From Semisulcospira habei (taxonomy: Eukaryota; Mollusca; Gastropoda; Semisulcospiridae): a stretch of DNA of 64,000 nucleotides. The notes beneath the pieces were generated by a model. The model saw only the letters and a program-made list of their open reading frames with translations. It made no database searches and was not told where the DNA came from. The translations under genes and the position numbers were made by a program. Each line of letters starts with the position of its first letter. The stretch's first letter is position 1. Where the stretch lies: positions 122,841,224-122,905,223 of the forward strand of contig BTPG01000002.1 of the NCBI GenBank assembly GCA_036245525.1. The letters run 5' to 3'. Below are positions 23,951 to 35,090 of the stretch, piece after piece.

Positions 23951-24164
23951 TTAACTCATTCAGCCCGACTGCCGTATTTCCCAAATTTTGGAGGCATCAT
24001 CTAATGACTATGCACCAGTTGCAGAACATGGATCGATCATGATAATTCAAGGGCAGTGCCAGATTAGCTTGGCGCCGACAGGCGCCAAGCAACTCTGGCA
24101 CTACCCTTGAATTATCATGGTCGATCCATCTCCTGCTATAGTGCGTCAGGGCTGAATGGGTTAA
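23951..24164 (-). mobile_element. TTAA-type MITE, family B, complete
   Basis: TTAA|CTCATTCAGCCC and GGGCTGAATGGG|TTAA form 12 bp TIRs with one mismatch; 214 bp overall. The stem arms around 24030-24125 (GATCGATCATGATAATTCAA..., TAGCTTGGCGCC) flank a short GACA loop. Unique flanks are reversed relative to the copy at 27851-28065. Confidence 0.88.
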
Positions 24165-24274
24165 ACTCTTTCAAGGCGCGCGCCCCACAACTATAGATAC
24201 GGAAGTGTCGTTGAGGAGTCAACGCTATAAGACACTTCCGCAGCTATGTATGCGTGGCACCTTGAATAGGTTAA
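24161..24274. mobile_element. TTAA-type MITE, family E, sharing a TTAA with its neighbour
   Basis: It starts at the same TTAA (24161-24164) that ends the family B element and finishes at AATAGG|TTAA (24271-24274), 114 bp. The halves are inverted: CAAGGCGC, GGAAGTGTCGTTGA against the AAGACACTTCC and CACCTTG blocks. Length and architecture match the 115 bp copy at 17681-17795. Confidence 0.85.
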
Positions 24275-24508
24275 TACAGTTCCTCACACAGTACTTCCAT
24301 CTTCAACAGGCATAGTGAGGCACAGATACTCCCATAAGGGACATGAATTGTACGGCTGATGAGATTCCATGTCAGTCTCTTGCTGGCAGAGACCGGGTAG
24401 TAATCCAGATGAATTTACGAGCCTGTGGTTCTAGAACCAGACAACGTATTGTCCGTCATCGTGAAGCTTCAAACAGAGCGGTCAGGGCTGGCTGTCTGGT
24501 TGCTTAGG

Positions 24509-24618
24509 GGCCTGACGAGTGGTGCTTTGACTAAATGCAAATCCGCTGCGCCACCGGGTGCGCGCCACCGCGTCCTCTAGCTCAATTCAGAATACAAGGG
24601 AGAAAACGAAAGGCACGC
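24509..24618 (+). repeat. Inverted repeat pair, left member
   Basis: Blocks CCTGACGAGTGGTGCT, GACTAAATGCAAATCCGC, TGCGCCA, TAGCTCAATTC and CGAAAGGCACGC recur in reverse complement at 26213-26323. The pair brackets the (GATA)n-type array and a LINE fragment. Confidence 0.75.
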
Positions 24619-24704
24619 AAAGCGGCGAAGCATTGTGATTCCAGAGCAGTTTTCAACCCTCGAAGCAACCATCCGCCTAAAACTTCGCGCTGAACAAACT
24701 CGTT

Positions 24705-25144
<440 letters not shown>

Positions 25145-25158
<14 letters not shown>

Positions 25159-25690
25159 CCCGTTGTCTTGCCGACCGCTGGGGCACCACTGATGACTTGG
25201 CAACCAACTCCTTCCATTCCTCTCTGTTCTCTGCCATTCTTAGCGTATCGCCCAGCCTCAGTTCTGTCCACTCTGAGATATTGTCCTCCCATCGTTTCCT
25301 CTGTCTTCCTCTCCTTCGTCCTCCTTGCACAGTGCCTTGCAGGATTGTTTTGGCAAGCCCTGCTGAACACGTGACATGCCCATACCACTTCAGTTTGCGT
25401 TTTTTCATAACGACTAATAGGTCTTCATAGGGCCCGATGCTTTGCCTGATTCTGCTTCCCACTTCCTCATTCGTGATGTGGTCTCTGTATGAAATGCCAA
25501 GCAGCCTTCGACGAAAAACATCTCATTTCTGTGGCTTGTATCCTCCTTTCAATGTCTGCTGTGAGGGTCCATGACTCACATGCATACAAGAACACTGAGA
25601 TGACTAAGGAGCGCATCAGTCTGATCTTGGAGCAGAGCGTGATGTTTCTGTCCTTCCTTCGACAGATGAGGGATCAGAACCAGAAATACT
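25145..25690 (-). pseudogene. LINE fragment, C-terminus of an endonuclease-RT protein
   Basis: The minus-strand frame 25462-25145 has KRKLKWYGHVT, GGRRRGRQRKRWEDNI and LVAKSSVVPQR. This is the C-terminal signature of the RTE-like endonuclease-reverse transcriptases common in invertebrates, where the WYGHV segment follows the RT domain. Upstream, to about 25690 in another frame, are IRLMRSLVISVFLYACESW and ATEMRCFRR, so one frameshift near 25490-25510 breaks it. RT core and endonuclease are absent. The frame ends inside the array at 24705-25157. Confidence 0.8.
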
Positions 25691-26204
25691 GTCCAGGATT
25701 GCGCAGACAACAACAGCACTGACAAGATTGAACTCGTTAGATATTTTGCCACAAATCTATACCAACATTTGTCCGCTGATCAAAACTGATCGTTTAGCAT
25801 CAAGGCTTTTTGAACAGTCAAGCATCATTTTAGCAGACGTCCGTGTGTTAGGTTTTAGATGTGGCCGGAAATACGCCTCATGCTCATTTTTCATTGGTTT
25901 ATGCAAATTAGCATATCCAATGATATTAAAACAAGAGTGCATCTTACCGTCGACATGAACGTGCACGCAGCAATCGCTTTAGGTACGTATTTCCCCCAGC
26001 CCGAAAAGCGCTGCTTTAATGGAGTCTGGTTTAAACACTGCTCAGCTGTCAATATCGAGTAATTAGCTTCGACATTAGAGTAAACACGGCAGAAGCTAAT
26101 GGATGCACAGCAGTGCAGAGTGAACTCTTTCACGGCACTCTACTAAAGGGTTTAATGTTGAATAGTTGTTGAGACGGGTCCGGGTTACTTTCGGCCACAG
26201 CTAG
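25691..26204. other. Unassigned DNA
   Basis: No gene or terminal repeat recognised. Confidence 0.45.
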
Positions 26205-26212
26205 AATTTCGC

Positions 26213-26323
26213 GCGTGCCTTTCGTTTCCTTCCCTGTATTCAGAATTGAGCTAGTGGACTCCGTGGCGTGCACCCGTTGGCGCAGCGGATTTGCATTTAG
26301 TCACAGCACCACTCGTCAGACCC
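26213..26323 (-). repeat. Inverted repeat pair, right member
   Basis: Reverse complement of 24509-24618. A separate direct match, CTTCAACAGGCATAGTGAGG plus CACAGATACT, occurs at about 24301 and 26447, outside this pair, so the locus has been rearranged more than once. Confidence 0.75.
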
Positions 26324-26695
26324 TTATGTCAGGTTGCTGTCCCATTGCTGAGGCGGCAGTCAGTATAAACGGTAATACTTTATTTTCTGAAACCCCGATG
26401 AGGCAGAAAATTGTCCGGCGCCGGGGATCCATATACACCACTTCCATCTTCAACAGGCATAGTGAGGCACAGATACTACCAAAGAGAAACGTTGAAGACG
26501 ACACCCGAACAATCCGGTTTCTGTCAGTTAGGAGAAGCCCTTCAGTCGAACCCGGTTGGGAGGGTGGGGGGGGGGGGGGGAGAGAGGAGAAGAGGGGGGG
26601 GGGGGAGGTGGAGAACTGAGGGACAGGGCCTAAGCTCGAAAATTGAAATAGTGTAGCTACCGGACGTCAGTCCGTCCGAGTTCCTTCCTGGGCCG

Positions 26696-26896
26696 GATCC
26701 TGGCACATACTCGCACTCGACGTTTTGACTGACATTCAGTCTTAGAGCATGTGGGCCTATACACGTATATACTTCAAACGATGTGCACTGTAACGCATTG
26801 AGCGCCGAGATCCCAAATCCCAAATCCTGGCACATACTCGTACTCGCGACGTTTGACTGACATTCAATCTTAGTGCTGTAGGCCTATACACGTGTG

Positions 26897-26899
<3 letters not shown>
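26696..26899 (+). repeat. Direct duplication, period about 128 bp
   Basis: ATCCTGGCACATACTCG starts at about 26697 and 26825. Each is followed by GACTGACATTCA and GGCCTATACACGT. G-rich runs occupy 26560-26607 just upstream. Confidence 0.8.
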
Positions 26900-26959
<60 letters not shown>

Positions 26960-26972
26960 TGCGTGCGCGCGC

Positions 26973-27050
<78 letters not shown>
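26897..27050. repeat. (GT)n-(GCGT)n-(GT)n microsatellite
   Basis: GT repeats with a central GCGT/GCGC block. Confidence 0.96.
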
Positions 27051-27054
<4 letters not shown>

Positions 27055-27139
27055 ACAGTCGACTTCGCTTGACAAGGCCGCTGTGAGATGGCCTTAGTCG
27101 CCTGCTCGGCGTTAAACCCAAATAACTAAATAACTTATA

Positions 27140-27300
27140 ACAAGGTCGGATATAAAAAATGTCGGATATAACAACACTTGTTGTGAGGTCCTGACCACAC
27201 TGTCTCTATGTCGGATATAACAACACGGTCCTGACCACACTGTCTCTATGTAATTTACTTCGTTTACAACAAACTTCGCATGTAACAACAAAAAAAAGTC
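27140..27300 (+). repeat. Short tandem duplication with GGATATAAC motif
   Basis: TCGGATATAACAACAC and GGTCCTGACCACACTGTCTC occur twice about 50 bp apart. A related GCGGATATAA block lies near 36070. The motif resembles TIRs of pogo/Tigger-like elements, but no element boundaries were found. Confidence 0.5.
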
Positions 27301-27472
27301 AGGATCGTCAAGCGATTGGTTTACTGTGATTGTGTGATTGCATCAATGTGCATTGTGACGCCGCATTGATCCCTGAGGACCAAATTCAGAAAATTGGAGA
27401 GCCGTCTAAGAACAGGCTTATTGGCCTGCATACCCGCTTCTTCACAGACAACCTATTAGTTCAGGAAACAGA

Positions 27473-27515
27473 ACGACCATGATTAATTCAAGGAAGTGCC
27501 AAAATAACTTTGCGT
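27473..27515. repeat. Family B stem remnant, one arm
   Basis: ACGACCATGATTAATTCAAG and following sequence match the left stem arm of family B; the complementary arm is missing. Confidence 0.5.
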
Positions 27516-27850
27516 TCCTATCTAGGCTGAGTTCAGCGCGCTAGCTTGTGAACACGCACATGTCAAGCGGGTATTCTTAGCGGAATCGGCGGCCACAAAT
27601 CTGACGGTGAACTTTGGATCGGAACAGACAGCGTGGTGTGCTGTCGCGCATCCCCCCCCCCCCCAACACCTTTGCGCACCCGTCTCCTTGTGTCACAACA
27701 AAAAGTTATTCTTAAATCAGATTGCGTCACCTGATAGTCGAAACATCCCAGCTGAACGCATGGAGCTCTGTTTTTGATCGATGCGATCGGGGTCATCTAA
27801 CATATGGAACAGCCAGAAGTCTTCGGCGCATTTAACGACGAACGAGCACC

Positions 27851-28065
27851 TTAACCCATTTGGCCCAGACGCACTACAGCAGGAGATGAATCGACCATGA
27901 TAATTCAAGGGTAGTGCCACATTAGCTTGGCGCCAGATGGCGTCAAGCTAATATGGCACTATCCTTGAATATCGTGGTCGATCCATCTAGTCCTGTAACT
28001 GATACATAGCGGCTAGATGACACCTAAAAATTTGGAAAATGTGGCCCTGGGGTTAAATGGGTTAA
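27851..28065 (+). mobile_element. TTAA-type MITE, family B, complete
   Basis: TTAA|CCCATTTGGCCCAG at the left; the right end has GGCCCTGGGG and AATGGG|TTAA (28062-28065); 215 bp overall. The stem arms contain ATCGACCATGATAATTCAAG and TAGCTTGGCGCC. A second TTAA at 28053 could be an alternative right border. Confidence 0.83.
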
Positions 28066-28093
28066 ACTGGATATCAATGAGGCCACTCCTTGC

Positions 28094-28163
28094 TAGCAAG
28101 ATGCGTGATTCTCATGAGTCCTGACGGCAATACATGGGCTCACGAGAACAATATGCCTCGTGA
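28094..28163. repeat. Decayed family A hairpin
   Basis: GCAAGATGCGTGATTCTCAT faces GGCTCACGAGAACAATATGC; arms are diverged and no borders are visible. Confidence 0.55.
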
Positions 28164-29298
28164 GACGAAACGCGCTGACAACCCTAATATCCGTGATCTG
28201 CATGCTGTGGCCTGACCTATTTCTGGTTCTGAAAACGTTTGCAGGGGCTGAGTTACTTCGAAAGGGGGGGGGGGGGGAGGGGGCTGACCCCCCCCCCCCC
28301 TTTAGATTTTTAGTGCCATTCCCCCCTCCTCAACCGAATGGCCTAAAATATAACCAACTTCACTTATGGCTTTTTTTTTTCAAAAATGCGTGAAAAATTT
28401 GTCTTTAAAAATCAAAAGGATGTTACAGCCATTATCAGTCTTCTACGTGTAGCAAACATTTCTGGTATTTTCTTTGATATATTAGAAATAGCTTACTAAG
28501 AAGCTTGGCTAAATGCTCCTTTTATTTCAATATATTCTGAATGAAATTAATAAGTTCGTCTTTTTGGAAGTAGCTAAAGTTTCCAATACTTCTCAAAGAA
28601 AGAAAAATGGAATTAGATCCCTCAAAAAATATTTTAAAAAATTGATTTTGTTGGCAACATTAGATTTTTGAATTTATTTCCTGCTTTTAGATTAACCACA
28701 CGTCAAGACGGGACAATTTAGACATTTTGATGTCCGTAACTTTTTTTGCCAGTCATTTTACGACGACAATAAGGCAGATATAAATAATGATTGCTCACCT
28801 TTTTCTAAACGAAATTCTGCCAGGAGTTACCTACTTTCCCTCTGCATTGACTTGAGCAGCCAAAATCCCAGACGGTTTTTATGATCTGTTTATTTTGACT
28901 GCTGCAATTTTCCAAAGGAAATGGGTGCGTGTCAGTCGTGTTACGTTGTATTTCTGTTCTTAAATGGCCGGACATTTTCAAATAATATTTTGACAGCAAC
29001 TGTTTGGGGGTTCAGTGTTAAATGGATCAAGACTTTCATTTCGCTCTCAATGTAGTGAGCAATCATTCGTTCCTAAAATGATTTTTGTCAGTCGTGTGAA
29101 ATTCGTAACATGACCATACAATCCAGACCAAACAGCTGACTGCCAAGCGTGTAAAATGCAAAGAAGTACCCAACGGAGAAACACGCTGAGAAAAAACAGT
29201 TACAACACAATTTATTAATATTTCGGGTAAATACCCTTTTTCAAAATAGAGAAACAAACAAACAGAGAGATCAGTCGCTACTTATCTTCATTTATCGC
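28164..29298. other. Unassigned DNA with two motif copies
   Basis: G and C homopolymer runs lie near 28262-28302. GTCAGTCGTGTTAC occurs at 28931 and a partial copy at 29087. The last 12 bases (29287-29298, TTCATTTATCGC) are the left TSD of the adjacent LINE. No gene. Confidence 0.6.
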
Positions 29299-29602
29299 TA
29301 TGCTATGCTATGCTATTATTAAAGGGACAAGGACTTCCAGCTGGCGCTGATTTCGTCCGAGGGGGGTGGGCCATGGGATTGGGGGGGGGGGGGGTGTCAC
29401 TCTGGCTGTCAGTCGCTGATGCCCGCGCATCACTATTTTTTTTTTTTTAATTTTATTTATTTATTTATTTATTTATATTTTTTTAAAATCTAGTATCATG
29501 GCCGCCCGCGCCCTAGGAGGGGGGGGGGGGGGGTCGAGTCGTGGGGGTGTGGGGTGTGGAGAGTTGAGTCTCCTTCGTTCTTGTCAGTGACGGGTCGTTT
29601 GT

Positions 29603-31957
29603 TTAGATGTATTGGATCAGGGGGTGTTTGTTAAGTAGTTGTATTGTGTGGTTTGTGGTGGTGTGCCAGTTGTCTGGGGTGGGGTTTATGAGACCTTCCA
29701 GTGAAAGGGGTGAGTTTAATATGTCTTCTATTCTAGCTCTGGCGTGGTTTATGGTTGGGCAGTCTAGGAGTACATGTTCTGTTGTGAGTGTGTGGCCGCA
29801 TGTACATATGACTGGGCTGGGGTGGACCAGGTATCTCTCGCCCCCTAGTCTGATTCTTGTTAGTCGGGTTTGGTCTTTCCTTTTGCCTGAAAGTAGGATG
29901 GGTACGTTGTTTAGAACCCTTGTGAGGCCTTTACGTCTACCTCTTTTTGAGTGATGGAATTCCTTTTCCCATAGATTTTGAAAGGCTGGCCGGAGGGCGT
30001 TTGATCTTTCGGCTGCCGACAGGGGTAGGTTGAAGAAGGTCGATTCTTGGTCGAGACCTTTCTTTGCTATTTTATCTGCTTTCTCGTTACCTGGGATCCC
30101 TACATGGGAGGGAACCCAAATGAACTTGATTTCCTGGCCTAATTCAGTGAGTTCCGCTACTCTGAGTCTAATAAGATATGTTAGGTCTTCTCGGGAGGAG
30201 TCCAAGTTTTGGATCGCCTGGATCGCTGATAGGGAATCAGAGGCTATGAGAATTTGTTTGGCTGCCTTCAGGTCTGCTTTTATTACTTTGATGGCTCCTA
30301 GGATTGCCGTGAGTTCGGCTGTGAAGACCGCCGTGTGGTCCGGTAGTTTGATGGCTCTGTCCGATTTGTGGGGAACGTGGATACCTAGTCCGGTTGCGTG
30401 TGTGCGTGGGTCGTGGGATCCATCTGTGTAGACGATGATATAGTTATTATACGTGGTTGTTCTTTTTACGTCGAACTCTAGTCTCATTTTGGGCCCCTCT
30501 ATTTCCTTTTGGAGCTTGGTTAGGTCCAGGTCTACTTCTATTTGGGGTAGTTTCCATGGTGGTACGCTTATTGGTGGGTTAGGTACTTTATTTGGTAGCT
30601 TAAGATTTATGGATTCTTCTAGCTTCTGTACCATTGTTTTTATTTGGGGTTGTTGAGTGGGTTCCCATTTTGGTGTGTGGTTGGTGTTTAGGGTTTGTTC
30701 GGCCGGGTGGTCGTCCGGCATTCCTATTGTTTTATAAAGGAGCTTAGCCGCTCTTTCTGCTATTATGATGTTGATGGGTTTCTGGCCGCACTCCGCCAGT
30801 ACAAGGAGGTTGGGGGTATGTCTTGGGACTCCCAAGACCACCCTCAGGGCCCCGACCTGGACTGTCAGAAGTTTTTGGGTTAGATTTTTATTGAGGTTGG
30901 TGAGGAGGGGGGCTGCATAAAGTAGCCTGGACATCACGTATGCGTGGTATAGATTTAGAAGTGATTTGGGGTCCGTGCCCCAATCTGCTCCGCTAACTTT
31001 GCGCATTAGGTTGATTCCTTTCCTGGCCGACTGACAGATTTGGTTTACGTATGGTGTCCAATTATTATTGTGTGTGAATATTACTCCTAGGAAAGTGATT
31101 TGTTTGCTGTATTCTATGTTGGTCCCGTCGATTTGAAGCTGAGGTACGGGGGTTCTTATTTTGTATCGTTTGGCGCGGTTGGTTTGAAAAATGATAGCCT
31201 GGGTCTTTTGAGTAGAGATTTTTAGGCCTGCTCTTACTAGCCATTTCTCGACTCTTGTCAGGTCTTGTTGGAGTTCTTGAAGTCCCCCTAATTCCATTTT
31301 ATTCCCTTTCCATTTGTTCGTGATTTTTCCTGTTAGGGACGTGTCGTCTGCAAATTGCATTATTTTACTGTTCCTGACTACGTGTTGTAGACCCGTGAGT
31401 AGGAGTGTAAATAGGAGGGGGCTGAGTACCGATCCTTGGGGTACCCCGTTATCTAGGGTGTATTCTTTGGATATCGCGTTGCCTAATCTGACAGCTATCC
31501 GACGGTCGGCCAGGAAGGCTTGGACGAAGTTGTACATTTTGTTGGATATCCCTAGGTCGCCCATTCTACTGAGTAATTTTTCGTGCCATACCATGTCATA
31601 GGCTTTTTCTATGTCTAAGAATATTCCCACCAGTTCGGTTCTCCTTTCCCGGTGGGTGTTTAGAATTTCTTGTTGTAGGGAGGCCAAATGGTCTAATGTG
31701 CTGCGTTTTTTCCTAAACCCGCTCTGTTGGGGTGGTAGGATATGGTGTTTTTCGCAGTGTGACATGAGTCTATTTTTGAGAATTTTCTCTAATAATTTGC
31801 CCAGTTGAGATGTTAGTGCTATGGGCCTGTAGCTCCCTGGTTGGTATGTTGGTTTGCCGGGTTTGGGGAGTGGGAATACTATTGCCTTTTTCCACTGGTT
31901 GGGATATTGACCACTAGTGTATATATCATTAAATAGGGTTACTATGGCTTGTTTCAT
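29603..31957 (-). CDS. LINE ORF2 part: reverse transcriptase and RNase H
   Basis: This 784-codon open frame makes DNA from the element's RNA. Residues 30-230 hold the RT: SYRPIALTS (42-50), FLDIEKAYD with the first catalytic Asp (115), GVPQGSVLSPLLF (171-183) and FADD (202-205). RNase H lies at about 505-640: TDGS (Asp 512), FTAEL (Glu 549), SDSLSA (Asp 574), WVPSHVGIPGNEKAD (Asp 628), so its acidic residues are present. A C-terminal CTC-GH..EH..LDC zinc-knuckle-like segment spans 718-733. The annotated Met is internal: coding similarity continues upstream in other frames (31975-32562). No internal stops, so breakdown is limited to the 5' side. Confidence 0.9.
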   Translation of the reverse strand: MKQAIVTLFNDIYTSGQYPNQWKKAIVFPLPKPGKPTYQPGSYRPIALTSQLGKLLEKILKNRLMSHCEKHHILPPQQSGFRKKRSTLDHLASLQQEILNTHRERRTELVGIFLDIEKAYDMVWHEKLLSRMGDLGISNKMYNFVQAFLADRRIAVRLGNAISKEYTLDNGVPQGSVLSPLLFTLLLTGLQHVVRNSKIMQFADDTSLTGKITNKWKGNKMELGGLQELQQDLTRVEKWLVRAGLKISTQKTQAIIFQTNRAKRYKIRTPVPQLQIDGTNIEYSKQITFLGVIFTHNNNWTPYVNQICQSARKGINLMRKVSGADWGTDPKSLLNLYHAYVMSRLLYAAPLLTNLNKNLTQKLLTVQVGALRVVLGVPRHTPNLLVLAECGQKPINIIIAERAAKLLYKTIGMPDDHPAEQTLNTNHTPKWEPTQQPQIKTMVQKLEESINLKLPNKVPNPPISVPPWKLPQIEVDLDLTKLQKEIEGPKMRLEFDVKRTTTYNNYIIVYTDGSHDPRTHATGLGIHVPHKSDRAIKLPDHTAVFTAELTAILGAIKVIKADLKAAKQILIASDSLSAIQAIQNLDSSREDLTYLIRLRVAELTELGQEIKFIWVPSHVGIPGNEKADKIAKKGLDQESTFFNLPLSAAERSNALRPAFQNLWEKEFHHSKRGRRKGLTRVLNNVPILLSGKRKDQTRLTRIRLGGERYLVHPSPVICTCGHTLTTEHVLLDCPTINHARARIEDILNSPLSLEGLINPTPDNWHTTTNHTIQLLNKHPLIQYI

Positions 31958-31974
31958 GGATGGGTGACTTTTTT

Positions 31975-32562
31975 TTAATCATTTCGTATGTAATTAAGTC
32001 CGCTCCTGGGGCTTTGCCCTTCCCTGTATTTTGCAGGGCTTGGGTTAGTTATTTCGCTGTCTAGTTCATAATTCTCTTTCCAAGTGGGTCTTTCGAAACA
32101 TTGGCTAATGTGTGGTTTAAGATCTTTGAATTCTGCTGTTAGATTTTCGTTCGAGCTGGCCATGCTGAAGGTGTGGGCTAGTATGTCTGCCTTTTCTTGT
32201 TCGGTAGCGTACACCCTATTCTCAGTTTTTAGGGATGGCATGTCTGATCTTGGACCGTTATTGAGAGCTTTAATTTTGTCCCAGCTTTCCTTCATTTGGG
32301 ATTTAATATTGAGTGATTCTGTGAAGGCATGCCAGTCTGCTTTCTTGGCTTCTTTAATAGTTCTGTCGGCTATCGTTTTGGCACGTTTGTACTCTATTCG
32401 GTTTTCGGGCGTTCTATGTTTTTTCCATATTTGGAGTTTTCGTTTCCTACTTTTTACAACGTGGTCACAGTCTTTGTTCCACCAGGATTTCCCTGGTTTC
32501 CAATTATCCGATCTGGTGGGGGTGCTCTCCTTGACTGCTTGGATAATCTGGTCTGTGATGAT
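31975..32562 (-). pseudogene. LINE ORF2, region upstream of RT, frameshifted
   Basis: Minus-strand frames here contain SWWNKDCDHVVKSRKRK and a following basic helix, then GKGKAPGADLITYEM in another frame, the conserved lead-in to the RT domain. At least two frameshifts separate it from the open RT frame: one near 32050 and one at an eight-base T run (31969-31976). The 5' edge coincides with the TSD. Confidence 0.75.
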
Positions 32563-32574
32563 TTCATTTATCGC

Positions 32575-33120
32575 AAAAGGAATGTGGCAACTTCACATAA
32601 CACGACTGACAGAAAAGTGATGTGTCACTGACTTTGGCCTGTTTGATAAAGTTCCTTTTATGTTGATACAATGCACCTAGCGACCGTTTAAACAAATTTA
32701 GTGCTTCACAGACCCCAAACTATTTCCAATGACGTCAGTACTCTTTTTACTTTAGAACTCGTACCATCGGAGAACATGAAGAGCAGTTGCAGACAAAAAC
32801 TTTTAAAACAGTTCCTTGCACTATAAAACTTCACCAAATACTTGCGGTTACACCGGAATACATTAACTGCAGAGATATTCACTGCACGTGTGCTCGAAAC
32901 ATATGCCAGGCTGAACATGACCTGCGTGATTTCTCATTAGCACCCTGTGGGGGGGTCACATGAAGGATGCAAGCGGAAGATGAAAAATGACGACGTGAGA
33001 GACAAAAACAGTAAACAACCCTAAGAGATCAAACATTGAAAAAGAGATTGAGCGTTTAGCATAAGTACACATTACAAGGGAACAGCAGTTTTTAGACCAT
33101 TGAGATGTTTTGCAGACTAG
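32575..33120. other. Unassigned DNA next to LINE insertion
   Basis: A reversed TAACACGACTGAC motif lies at 32598-32610. No gene is recognised; an AG dinucleotide just before 33121 could be the acceptor of the fragment that follows. Confidence 0.45.
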
Positions 33121-33775
33121 CCACGTAGGAACATTGAGCTTGGAGGTGGCGATACTGGTGTCCATGGATATATTAAACAGGACAACCTGTCTGTTGAGTA
33201 TAAAAGTTTAACAATATACCTGTTAGACATTCCAGATATATATGTGACATACCCTTTGTCAGTAGAAGCATATGGAAACTGCCTGCCTGCATGTGGCAGT
33301 GTCTATGCATTCGGCCACGATAAGAGGCCAGCAGAAATAAGAGCACGGATTATATGTGAACTCGCTCTTCACTCTGATTACTGTCTGAATGAAGAACATT
33401 TGATAAAATGCCAACAAACAACACAAGCCAGGATTTGTCACTTATGCTGACACCCTTTAACAAAGAAATAACTGACATTATATAAGAGGGAAGTCTTGAC
33501 AGTAACATAAATTAGTACCTATATGGGCATCTGGCAGCCCTCTGCTTTATCAACTGTGTTACAAGTTAGAGTTTCTGCCTACAAAACTTGGGAATTCATG
33601 TGTACGCAAGGATCTGCACAGACTGCTTCTGCCAAGGGCGTATGGTACAGCCTTGTCGGATCCTGTATGTGGTCAAGACCCACTGGTCCTTATGTGGACG
33701 TCGACAAGAATAAATATGTCAGATAAAAACAGATTCGCAATAATTTTGTGCCTGAAATGCCGCACCGGGCACCCA
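33121..33775 (+). pseudogene. Decayed vertnin/OTU-like gene fragment
   Basis: One frame (33121 to a stop after 33448) has TYPLSVEAYGNCLPACGSVY, then AFGHDKRPAEIRARIICELA and NEEHL. This resembles invertebrate vertnin-like/OTU-like proteins with a GNCLPRA(L/I)S..(F/Y)G....H.E(M/L)R.RI..EL pattern. Downstream, in shifted frames, are MGIWQ.SAL, MWSRPTG and NNFVPEMP, matching the later MG.WQ, MW...TG and NHFVPL segments of the same proteins. Frameshifts and stops make it non-functional. Such genes are often multicopy and may ride on DNA transposons. Family recognition is from memory. Confidence 0.5.
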
Positions 33776-34609
33776 AAGTGATTGAGGAAAAGCCTAATTT
33801 CCCACGCAGTGGGAAAGGAAAGGAACTTTTTTCATATGAGACACATGTTGGTATAAACACGAGAAATTTAATCTTGCACTGATCTCACTGCTGGTCATGA
33901 AGCCTGGCTCATCAAGCCAGTTTACTCTGGATCTTGCAATTTGCGAATCAGTCAAGGGGGTCTTAAAGAATTAAACATGAAAGTCCTTAAGGCTCACGTG
34001 CATAGCCGATCCACATAATAATGTTGGCTTGTGACCTTGACCTTTCCGACAGGTCACTGAAATAAGCAAGTGTTCAAGTGTTAAGTAAAGGGTTGGCTTT
34101 TGAACCTGCGAAAAAAAACAACAACAAACAAACAACAACTTTGTTCACACTCACATTTCTGCACCATTTGAGTTTGTTATGCCTTGTGAACCTTAACAGC
34201 AGTTTGGACACGCAGCAAAAGCACACGCATAATCGCACTTATTTATTCTGCGTAGCATTTAGCGTGTCAATCTATTTTTAGCTGTTTCTCGTACTGATAC
34301 CGTTGTCTTTATAGAGCGGAGTGGAGTCATTGTCAGGTTACTTGACATAAAGTCGACGTGTGCTGAACTGGATTGTCCTGTGTCTAAATGAACCATAACT
34401 AGACCCGTGTGTAGTGTTTCGTAACCATCTGTAACAAGTGTATTTTTGAACCGGTACAGCGGTAGTGGGCCTTTAACAACAATTAACCATATTCGTATGT
34501 ATAGAAAGTCCTTATCAGCAGCTACCTTTTTGCCAAATATGGTCAAAAAGGTTTGCAAAAATGCTTACAATGACTTTTGAAAATCTAAAAAATAGACATT
34601 TTTTCACAC
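33776..34609. other. Unassigned DNA
   Basis: One block near 34027-34060 (TGTGACCTTGACCTTTCC) matches the tandem units at 34610-35090. No gene recognised. Confidence 0.45.
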
Positions 34610-35090
34610 CATTTGCAAATCTCTTGTGATCCTTGACCTTTCCAAGCGGTTATGCAAATTAACATGCATGCACAGGTCCTACCATGAGGTATGTTTGTAC
34701 CAGGTTTGGGATGGAAGCTGAAAATAGTATTTGAAAAAAACATTTTTTGGTCAAAAATGACATATTTCTTGATCTCTTTTACCTTGACCTTTCCGATGGG
34801 TCATCCAAATTAGTATGCATAGGAAGTTTGTGCCATCAAGTATCTTTGTACTAAGTTTGGGCTTGAGGTTGTGAACAGTATGTGAGGGGAAAAAAAGGTC
34901 TTTTGTCAAAATATTGCTTTTTTTGACGTATTTCCTGATCCCCTGTGACCCTGACCTTTGAGAGAGGTCACTAAAGTTGGTACGTTTAGAAAGGTCTGGC
35001 TTGGGCCAAGTTTGAAGTCTGTGGCTTGAATGGAAATTACCATCGTTAAAGTTTACGACGGACGACGGACAGACGACCACTGGCCCATTA
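34610..35090 (+). repeat. Three diverged about 155-165 bp tandem units
   Basis: Each unit has a (T)GACCTTTCC/GA core (about 34632, 34786, 34950), a GGTCA or GGTTATGCAAATTA segment, a CATGCAT/ATGCATAG block and a GTTTG(G)G segment. The array ends in ACGACGGACGACGGACAGA. Such GACCTTGACCTTT units with a GACGGAC end are widespread in mollusc genomes as non-autonomous repeats (from memory). Non-coding. Confidence 0.7.

Larger units (their letters stand above)
29299..32562 (-). mobile_element. 5'-truncated RT-RNase H LINE with 12 bp TSDs
   Basis: TTCATTTATCGC flanks the insert on both sides (29287-29298 and 32563-32574). Read on the minus strand, the element starts inside ORF2 upstream of the RT core, carries RT and RNase H, and ends in a 3' UTR. 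That UTR includes A-rich and AAATA-type sequence near 29440-29490 and a terminal short (CATAG)n near 29300-29320. The endonuclease and any ORF1 are missing through 5' truncation, as in target-primed insertions. RT plus RNase H in one ORF points to the I/Ingi/Jockey-related group. The perfect TSD suggests a fairly recent insertion. Confidence 0.9.

Noticed and set aside
29607..31808. Plus-strand open frames across the LINE
   Set aside because: Antisense shadows of the 784-codon RT-RNase H frame, with no domain similarity.
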